Of a stretch of DNA of 64,000 nucleotides, positions 48,246 to 64,000 are shown one piece after another. The stretch spans positions 48,448,217-48,512,216 of the forward strand of contig OZ022345.1 of NCBI GenBank assembly GCA_963989245.1, written 5' to 3'. The notes below the pieces were generated by a model. That model saw only the letters and a list, made by a program, of their open reading frames with translations. It had not been told where the DNA came from and made no database searches. The position numbers and the translations under genes are program-made. The DNA comes from Nansenia antarctica (taxonomy: Eukaryota > Chordata > Actinopteri > Argentiniformes > Microstomatidae). Every line of letters starts with the position of its first letter. Position 1 is the first letter of the stretch.

Positions 48246-48566
48246 GTTTGTGGACGGTGGGGGAGGGGGGGGGGTGCGGGGAGGAGGACGGCCCGGGGGT
48301 GTGCGGGGGATATCCCTTATTTTCAAATCCCAATGTTGACAGGTATGGCGCAGAGCGCGCCCGAAAAATTTGCCTTCAACCTTCAACTTACCACCACCTT
48401 AAAGCGGACAAAAGGCACTGGAGAACACATATACATTCACACCCTTTAATGAAGCAAACTAATTGTGGTGGTTCTGGGCACAGAGGGAGGTCAGCACACG
48501 TAGCTCCCCCTGCAGGCCAGAACGCGCCATTGGATAGCAGCTGACCTGTATTACAAAATAGACAGT

Positions 48567-48624
<58 letters not shown>

Positions 48625-49811
48625 CAGTCAGCATAATTTATATTTGTATAGAATTACATAATTGATGGGCTGAGGCTAGTTATGTTACAGTATGTATATC
48701 AGGGCAGACTCTGTGCTCACCACTTATATTGTATTTAGAGTCTTGTCCTGTGTTATATGACGATATATTACATGTATTGTTGGCCTGTGTATAGTACTGT
48801 GAAATCAAATTCCCCCTGGGACATTAAACAAACTTAGTTAGTTAGCGTTACATCTTAGGATAGATTTGAGTCATGTTCTGTATACTGTACATACTACCAT
48901 AAGGGCATACTTAATGTGGTTACTCCATGTTTACTAGCTGTAACATTAACGTTACATCATTCTTTTTCACTTGTTACTCAGTCAACCAGAGTGCAGATAT
49001 CAAAGACTATCAGCCTGTTATTCACTTTATTTGTATTAAGTATTATCCTTTGTTTGATTTCTTACCATGTACCGTAACAGTACCTTGCTATGTTTCATTT
49101 TCATTATAACATAACGTTATGTTCTGATAGCCAGCTAGCATTAGCAAACCGGAAAAGTAGTGTCAGTGAGTCAGTCACCTTTCTAATAAGATTCACAAAC
49201 CTGAAACATCATCTATGTCATCACTGCTGGTGATGTCATTGTTGTCAGCTGCTGATACTGCTGCTGCAACAAGGCGCTTGTTTTGTTGAAAAAAACTTTC
49301 GGATATCCTTCCTTACAATTTTGCAAGTCAGGCACTGATTGAGATCACTTCTTCTTCAGGGCAGGGCAGGCTACGCAGTACGCAGGCTAATGTCGCGCAG
49401 CTGCTGCCTCTCTGTTGGACTCTGGTACTACACGTTACTCACGAGAGTATATATATATATATATTTTTTTTTGAAAGTAAAACATTCGGGGCTTTTCAAA
49501 AAACATCCGGGGCTTGAGCCCAAGTAGCCACCCCTGCTTTGCACCTATGTAGTGTGTATGAGAATAGATAGAGGCCCCTGTTAAAATATTTTGAATACAC
49601 TCTTCCTTCCCTTATATACCAACCATACTTGCTTCCTTCCTGTAGGCAAGTAGTAATGCTGGTTTGGAACCTCCCTCAGTCACATTCATGCCTATAGGGC
49701 TCCAGACCCGGGGACGAACTCCAATTGGTCACACCATTGGCCCTCACCCTAACTCTGAATGAGACATGAGCTCCCACAAATGTTTGAGTGTAAATGGCTT
49801 AAATATCTCCA

Positions 49812-49846
<35 letters not shown>

Positions 49847-50195
49847 ACTTTGCCAAACTCACACAGCCAAACTCTGACGCTAGATGTGCATGATATTTCC
49901 AACTTTGTCTAACCCCCCCCCCCCCGAATGTTGCAGTGTGATTTGCACACTGGTCTCACCAGTGCATCAAATAAATTGTGGGCAGGGGAAGTAATCAATC
50001 AAGGTTGTATAGGTTGCCCAAAAATGAACAATATCCCTACTGCTTTCCAACATCACCAGTAGTAGAAGTAGTGTGGTGTAGGATGGTCCATCATAGACAT
50101 AGGCATAGAGATCAGGTTACTAATCTTTTTCTCTTCGGCACCAGCAGCACTGACAGTTGCCATGGCATCAGTAACCAGACTGTCAGTCATCCTGG

Positions 50196-50253
<58 letters not shown>

Positions 50254-51138
50254 GAGAGGAGACCTGTTCTGTCGGAATGAAACTATGGCTGGGAGTTTAC
50301 AGAAAGAGGGAGAAAAAGAGAGTTGACTGCTGACTCACAGGACAACAATAGTCCAGCAGGATTAACCCATGCCACACATTTCCCTCTCTGATGTGTGTGT
50401 GTGTGTGTGTGTGTGTTCACATTTTCAGCACTTTCCCTTTGTCTCATCAACTTTAGTGTTACGACCCTCCTTTCTCTGTCCTGCAGTGGTTTGAAATTAC
50501 AAAGCAAGTTGCTCTTATTTGCAAAGTAGGTGAAGAAGTCTAGTAAACAACACATATTCTCAACATAATCTCTTCACTGCATCCATCTCTAAATTATCTT
50601 CCTCTCTGTCTAGACAATATAGTAAAGTGATAATTAGAGTTGTCAATAATCTCTCACTTCATTTTGTGTACTTTTTAAAGTACTTTGACAACGAAAAGTT
50701 CAAATAGTGGTATTGTGCAAAAATTATAATTTGTATATTACAGTGAGTATGAATAATGAATATAAAGTGAATATAATGAGCATGATATGTACAGTTATGC
50801 AAATGATTGTCAATATGATATGTACATTTATGCAATGATACGTACAATATATGTACAGAATAAGGGTAATAGGCAAGAGGTGTGGTGATGCAAAAGACAT
50901 GATAATGTAGACAGTGTATGGTAAAAGAATATACATGAGATGAATATCTGAATATGAATATCAATATGATGTACAGTTATGATATAATAGAGTATGATGT
51001 AGAACAAGGGCAATAAGGCTTGAAGTGTGTTACATATATGTCGATATATAGAAATATTGTAAGTATTGTTTTTGATGTAGTTTCTATCCCAAAGCTGATT
51101 AACAGTTGAACCATGACTGTCTCCTATACACTCTTTGC

Positions 51139-51834
51139 ACACACTACACACCACACACCACACACTACACACTAAACACCACACACTACACACTACACAC
51201 TACACACCACACACTACACACTACACACCACACACTACACACCACACACTACACACCACACACTACACACCACACACTACACACCACACATTACACACCA
51301 CACACTACACACTACACACTACACACCACACACCACACACTACACATCACACACCACACACTACACACTACACACCACACACCACACACTACACACTACA
51401 CACCACACACTACACACCACACTACACACTACACACTACACACACTACACACCACACACTACACACCACACTACACACTACACACTACACACCACACACT
51501 ACACACCACACACCACACACTACACACCACACACTACACACCACACACTACACACTACACACCACACACTACACACCACACACTACACACCACACACCAC
51601 ACATCACACACCACACACTACACACCACACACTACACACCACACACTACACACCACACACCACACACTACACACTACACACCACACACTACACACTACAC
51701 ACTACACACCACACACTACACACTACACACTACACACTACACACTACACACTACACACCACACACCACACACCACACACCACACACCACACACCACACAC
51801 CACACACCACACACTACACACCACACTACACACT
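51139..51834 (+). repeat. Heptamer satellite (ACACYAC)n, about 99 units
   Basis: About 700 bp of 7-bp units ACACTAC and ACACCAC in irregular alternation, with a few length variants. Long frames through it (His/Thr-rich) are artefacts of the repeat. Confidence 0.95.
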
Positions 51835-51839
51835 GCTGC

Positions 51840-52096
51840 TTACCACCGTGGAGACATTATATTACCTGGTGCTCTGCTGCAACTATGTCTTATATATATA
51901 TGTCTTGATATGACCCACTGTATTATTGTGTATTATTGTATTATTGTGTTACTATTGTATTATTATCCTGCGCTACTATTGTGTTCTATTGTGTTTTCGA
52001 AGATGAGAGCTTGTGACTGAGTATGTTCATTGTACTGTCACTGTCATACACTCTCCTGTATCCCAATACAAGTAACAATACATTTTGAATTTGAAT
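51840..52096 (+). mobile_element. Probable LINE 3'-end remnant
   Basis: Ends with tactgtcactgtcatacact and caatacattttgaatttgaatt, the kind of A/T microsatellite tail left by fish LINEs. No reverse transcriptase remains. Confidence 0.35.
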
Positions 52097-52329
52097 TGCT
52101 GTAAAATAAAATGTTGTATAAAGTAATGCACCATCCATTGAAAAAAAAAAAAAAAAGGAGTTATGTATTGTACCCTGGCAACGTTAGGGTTAGGGCTTTC
52201 TTTATCAATAAAGCCTGAGAATACTAAATCAAATAATTATTATTTTGTTTGTATTTGACATTTTGTGCCACTGTATGTTTATGAAAAATGATATGTTTTT
52301 GTATTCTACACACCAAGTCAATGTCCTGT

Positions 52330-52390
52330 ATGTGAGAATACACTTGGCAATAAAAATAAATTCTGATTCCGATTCTGATTCTGATTTTTC
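52330..52390 (+). mobile_element. LINE-type 3' tail with (GATTCT)n
   Basis: cacttggcaataaaaataaa is followed by a run of attctgattccgattctgat. Short remnant only. Confidence 0.4.
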
Positions 52391-53099
52391 TTGTATGTTT
52401 GTCTGTGGTGCTATGTGAAACACAATGTATCCCAGGACTCAATAAAGCATTGACGGGCTCTTCCATCTAAAAATAAAAAGTAATATCTTATGTCCCACAA
52501 AATTCTGTCCAATAGATATTTAACTGAAGAAAAAGCCCCCAGCTAAGGAAAGCACCCAGCACGTCCCCACCCGTTGGTTTCTGCAGCTCGATTACAGTGG
52601 AGTAGGACTGATGTTAGAGAAATGATTAGATCATGAAGCAAAATAAAACGTTTTATCTTTGTAAATATATAGAGTTATATATTTCAATGAGATATTTGGT
52701 AAGTACTATTTTAGGGGGTCCCTGTCACAGTTTAGAGTAAATCCCTAAATGAAATTAGATCCAAACTTAAGGCATTACGTGAGCTTAGAATGATAAGGTT
52801 CTATCTCCGTTTAGGGCAGTTCAGAGATATTGAGCGTCAAAGTTTTTACATTCCATTATGTTTTGTGAGATGGAACCTTGGTGTTTTATTAATTACTAAC
52901 TCAAAAATTTCAACATTTTAAAAATAACACCACACAGGCATTAATAAACACATAATGGATCAGATTATGTAAACAACTCATTCTAATTCTAACGTCACGG
53001 CAATGCTTACCCTGGAACGGCAAAGCAAAAAAAAAAAAAAAAAAAGATTTCAGTGAACTGGTCGCGGGTCCGTTAACTCCGCACCCGTGTTTTCTGTTT

Positions 53100-53350
53100 C
53101 ACCGAACTGAGATCACTTCCCGTTAGACAGCAAAGATGGCGGGTGAACAGCATTGAATCTTTTTTTTGTAATAAGCTATTAAAACGCGGGTATCGACTAA
53201 CGTTTCTATGGGGCGTAGACGCCGAGCCCTTTCTAAACAAATACGGCGTGAGAAATGTCGTAGAATACATGTCAGATCGGTAACCACGTCTCGGCATTTG
53301 TAATTTGTATTCGGTGTCCCAATCGCCGGAGCTCGTATTGTTATTTTAAA
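53100..53350 (+). promoter_or_regulatory. med14: MED14 promoter / 5' UTR region
   Basis: GC-richer sequence upstream of the MED14 ATG contains a CACTTCCCG (ETS-like) box and AAGATGGCGGG at 53132-53142, a YY1-type element commonly found just downstream of TATA-less start sites. There is no TATA box close by. The exact transcription start is not visible. Confidence 0.45.

Positions 53351-64000
<10,650 letters not shown>

Larger units (their letters stand above)
35706..48347. mobile_element. Inner hAT-like element, interrupted by a BEL/Pao element
   Basis: Perfect 13-bp inverted termini (catacctgtcaac at 35706-35718; gttgacaggtatg at 48335-48347) are bracketed by the 8-bp duplication gcgcagag (35698-35705 and 48348-48355). 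It sits about 60 bp inside the outer hAT. Without the nested BEL it is about 0.93 kb. Its right part carries a tandem repeat of about 65 bp (48023-48245) and a G-rich segment. No transposase is visible. Confidence 0.88.
35636..49536. mobile_element. Outer hAT-like element, interrupted by nested insertions
   Basis: The ends begin CAGGGGCGG at 35636 and, read on the other strand, CAGGGGTGG at 49536. Both are flanked by a perfect 8-bp duplication, ctttgcac, at 35628-35635 and 49537-49544. An 8-bp duplication with CAGGG-type termini is the hAT signature. Only about 60 bp of its own left end and 1.2 kb of its right end remain around the nested element. The right part (48356-49536) includes a CA microsatellite (48569-48620). 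I see no transposase ORF, so it is non-autonomous. Confidence 0.85.
49545..53099. other. Intergenic region upstream of MED14
   Basis: Holds GT microsatellites (49815-49846, 50198-50250, 50393-50415), the ACACYAC array, LINE-like tails and an A-tract (53025-53045). A region of 50.7-51.05 kb has loosely repeated gatatgtacagttatgcaa phrases of unknown origin. No gene seen. Confidence 0.6.

Noticed and set aside
51106..52020. 304-codon His/Thr-rich open frame
   Set aside because: It is a reading of the ACACYAC heptamer satellite. A 7-bp unit repeats its codons every 21 bp and happens to lack stops.

Overview
This window is vertebrate nuclear DNA, almost certainly from a ray-finned (teleost) fish. 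It has two intron-rich vertebrate genes, very dense CA/GT, CT and tetranucleotide microsatellites, Tc1-like and hAT-like non-autonomous DNA transposons, a tRNA-derived SINE and a BEL/Pao LTR retrotransposon. I cannot name the species.

The left half (about 0.5-35.3 kb, minus strand) is a complete USP9X deubiquitinase gene. I could place 45 coding exons whose lengths sum to 7,794 nt with consistent splice phase throughout (2,597 codons plus stop), together with a non-coding first exon near 35 kb and a 3' UTR running down to about 0.46 kb. The right end (53.35 kb to the edge, plus strand) is MED14, a Mediator subunit, with 18 complete coding exons and the start of exon 19 (about 784 codons). The two genes are head-to-head, as their orthologues are on human Xp11.4.

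Between the two promoters lies a 13.9-kb nested transposon block (35,636-49,536). The outer layer is a hAT-like element with an 8-bp duplication (ctttgcac). Inside it is a second hAT-like element with 13-bp perfect inverted termini and an 8-bp duplication (gcgcagag). Inside that is a full-length BEL/Pao LTR element (36,149-47,850) with two 1,060-bp LTRs that look identical, a tRNA-Tyr primer-binding site and a perfect 5-bp duplication (gtgct).

The BEL element is the most unusual object here. It keeps Gag and protease, but its reverse transcriptase, RNase H and integrase core are absent. In their place is intron-less coding sequence of the host splicing factor PRPF40 (Prp40 homologue: WW and FF domains), which runs straight into the last piece of the BEL polyprotein (DUF5641-like) just before the 3' LTR. 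The captured host sequence is itself interrupted by a 5.8-kb insertion flanked by TTAA that carries a 951-bp tandem array.

Other notable structures are a nine-copy minisatellite that multiplies the MED14 exon 5 splice donor, a 426-bp perfectly alternating purine-pyrimidine tract beginning nine bases after the MED14 exon 7 donor, a roughly 700-bp ACACYAC heptamer array, and a long palindrome in USP9X intron 1. Introns not listed separately hold only simple repeats or sequence I do not recognise. I saw no tRNA, rRNA or CRISPR features.
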